Assembly (NCBI RefSeq): GCF_003173575.1
Contig: NZ_QGNY01000002.1
Location: 744,001 to 808,000, forward strand
Length of the DNA stretch: 64,000 bases
Origin: Pedobacter paludis
GTDB taxonomy: Bacteria > Bacteroidota > Bacteroidia > Sphingobacteriales > Sphingobacteriaceae
Direction: 5' to 3'
Below the pieces are notes generated by a model that was not told where the DNA came from, did not search any database, and was given only the letters and a program-made list of their open reading frames with translations. A program made the translations under genes and the position numbers. Shown here piece after piece: positions 62,885 through 64,000 of the stretch (positions within the stretch are counted from its first letter, which is position 1; the number at the start of each line of letters is the position of its first letter).

Positions 62885-63789
62885 CAATTGGAATACCAGT
62901 TTTTAATGGTCAGAAGTATATCGAAGAAGCTATAAAAGCTATAATAAAATGCGAACTAAGTTCGAATGAAGTTGAAATTATTATATGTGATAATGCTTCA
63001 ACGGATAAGACTATCGAAATTGCTCAAACTTACAAAAGCGTTAAAGTAATCGAACATCAGGAAAACATCGGCTTTGACGGTAATTTGAACCGCATATTCA
63101 ACTATGCTTGTGGAAAATATGTTTGGGCGATTGGTGCGGATGACCTCATTCTTGATAAGAATATAAATGATTTGGTTTCCCTTCTAAGGAACACAAACTG
63201 TGGAGTTATTTTCATAGGCGGGGTTGATTCAATAAGTGAGCCATATCGTATTTTAAGTAATCCAGAAGAATTTTTGATCATGTCTAATTTTCGGTCTGGG
63301 TTTTTTTCGAATAACATCATCCGTAAAAACCTTTGGGTAAACTGTGAACTCAAGCAATTTTTAGCAAGCGGTTGGATTCATTATGCTGTTATCCTTCAGG
63401 CGATATGTATGATGCCTACCATCGTAACAAGGAAGAAGCATGTAATCGAAAATCCAGGATCCAATGAAGTTAAAACCTGGAACAGAAATGGAGCTGGATT
63501 AATAGTAGGATTAAGATTGGTGGAAATATTTCAAGTTATGCCAAAATGGGGTTATGGTAAACAGTTTATCAAGCGAACCAAGGGCGTTATAAAAAACTCC
63601 TATCCGAGAGAAATTATCGTTTCAAAAATTAGAGGTTTGAAAGTATCAAAAAGCCTACTTGAAGATTTTATTAGATTGTTTAAAGAGTTTCCCTCATTTT
63701 GGTTACGGGATCTTTGGTTTTTGCTTATTCCATCTTTCTTGTATAAAATACCTGCATATGTCCTAAAGTTATTGAAATATGGGACCTAA
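62875..63789 (+). CDS. GT2 glycosyltransferase, paralogue of the one at 60822
   Basis: A 304-residue GT-A enzyme: LTIGIPVFNGQKYIEEAI, VEIIICDNASTDKTIEIA and YVWAIGADDLI, where ADD stands at the DxD position. The C-terminal WLRDLWFLLIPSFLYKIPAYV is hydrophobic. Its sequence runs parallel to the GT2 at 60822, indicating a duplication with GT10 lying between the copies. It overlaps GT10 upstream and the flippase downstream, so it is within one operon. Confidence 0.9.
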   Translation: MLLTIGIPVFNGQKYIEEAIKAIIKCELSSNEVEIIICDNASTDKTIEIAQTYKSVKVIEHQENIGFDGNLNRIFNYACGKYVWAIGADDLILDKNINDLVSLLRNTNCGVIFIGGVDSISEPYRILSNPEEFLIMSNFRSGFFSNNIIRKNLWVNCELKQFLASGWIHYAVILQAICMMPTIVTRKKHVIENPGSNEVKTWNRNGAGLIVGLRLVEIFQVMPKWGYGKQFIKRTKGVIKNSYPREIIVSKIRGLKVSKSLLEDFIRLFKEFPSFWLRDLWFLLIPSFLYKIPAYVLKLLKYGT

Positions 63790-64000
63790 GATCAAAGATT
63801 ACTTTTTTAGTTTCTTAAGTATAGCTGTAAATATTGGTTGCAATTTGGTGATGGTACCTTTATATGTTAAATATTTTGGCACAATAAATTACGGAGTTTG
63901 GATTATTATTAATACAATTTTACAGTATTTGATGCTTGCTAATTTTGGCCTGCCAACAGCTCTGACCACAATCGCAACTAACTCATCAAATCCGGAAGAT
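63779..64000 (+). CDS. Oligosaccharide flippase (Wzx-like), 3' end cut by window edge
   Basis: An open frame from ATG at 63779 to the right edge, 74 codons seen. The start MGPKIKDYFFSFLSIAVNIG is followed by CNLVMVPLYVKYFGTINYGVWIII, where the VPLYVKYFG motif, then a Leu/Ile-rich helix and an ANFGLPTALT turn, are typical of Wzx/PST flippases. It overlaps the GT2 stop by 11 bases. It probably exports the repeat unit made by the upstream genes. The rest of the gene is outside the window. Confidence 0.82.
   Translation, partial: MGPKIKDYFFSFLSIAVNIGCNLVMVPLYVKYFGTINYGVWIIINTILQYLMLANFGLPTALTTIATNSSNPED

Overview
The window reads as a chromosomal segment of an AT-rich member of the Bacteroidota, most likely Sphingobacteriaceae (Pedobacter-like). 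Reasons: no Shine-Dalgarno tracts before genes but TAnnTTTG-type -7 boxes; Bacteroidota-typical families (DUF6702, DUF4834, DUF6427, DUF2480, DUF3108, DUF3109, GxxExxY, tricorn-type S41 peptidase, GH29 fucosidase, GbsR, a multi-SLBB export protein); and dispersed imperfect palindromes of the kind scattered through these genomes. I saw no rRNA, tRNA, CRISPR array, insertion sequence or prophage.

Layout. 1-3.0 kb: 3' part of a tricorn-like protease cut by the window edge. 3.1-6.5 kb: two small toxin-antitoxin operons bracketing a methyltransferase and a secreted alpha-L-fucosidase. 6.5-10.8 kb (minus): a small surface-glycan block with a glycosyltransferase, two methyltransferases, a flippase and a GxxExxY protein. 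10.8-15.2 kb (minus): DinB-like protein, HAD nucleotidase, small phosphatase, uracil phosphoribosyltransferase, a deacetylase-like protein that seems to have lost its catalytic residues, and a DUF6702 protein. 15.3-24.4 kb: HupE, M1 peptidase, an AAA_14 ATPase (minus) behind a 22-bp tandem repeat, uvrB, a DUF5077/DUF3472 protein, YwbE and two small envelope proteins. 24.5-28.5 kb (minus): a GbsR-DCC-TIGR01777-SRPBCC cluster and an alginate-lyase-type enzyme. 28.6-41.7 kb (plus): envelope genes (YfhO, a 31-residue membrane protein too short for usual gene calling, metallophosphoesterase, glycosyltransferase, DUF6427, coaX, an outer-membrane barrel, lptC, a PpiD-like foldase, DUF2480/3108/3109). 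41.8-43.2 kb: a Cro/C1-S24 regulator divergent from an unknown gene, with a near-perfect 32-bp palindrome between them.

From 43.4 kb to the right edge everything is on the plus strand and forms a large surface-polysaccharide locus: dTDP-L-rhamnose genes rfbBCDA; a 0.7-kb repeat region with a three-copy 130-bp array; a UDP-sugar 6-dehydrogenase; gmd; a Wza-like export protein and a Wzz-like chain-length protein; a six-gene CDP-sugar module; two paralogous GT2 glycosyltransferases flanking a GT10 (fucosyltransferase-type) enzyme; and the start of a flippase cut by the window edge.

The most interesting system is the CDP-sugar module (53.9-60.8 kb). It holds the reductase, cytidylyltransferase, 4,6-dehydratase and PMP-type 3-dehydrase of CDP-3,6-dideoxyhexose synthesis, plus a thiamine-diphosphate enzyme and an SDR reductase. 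This is the gene set expected for a branched-chain 3,6-dideoxy sugar of the yersiniose type (YerE/YerF chemistry). Its iron-sulfur reductase has the opposite domain order from the classical AscD/RfbI enzyme.
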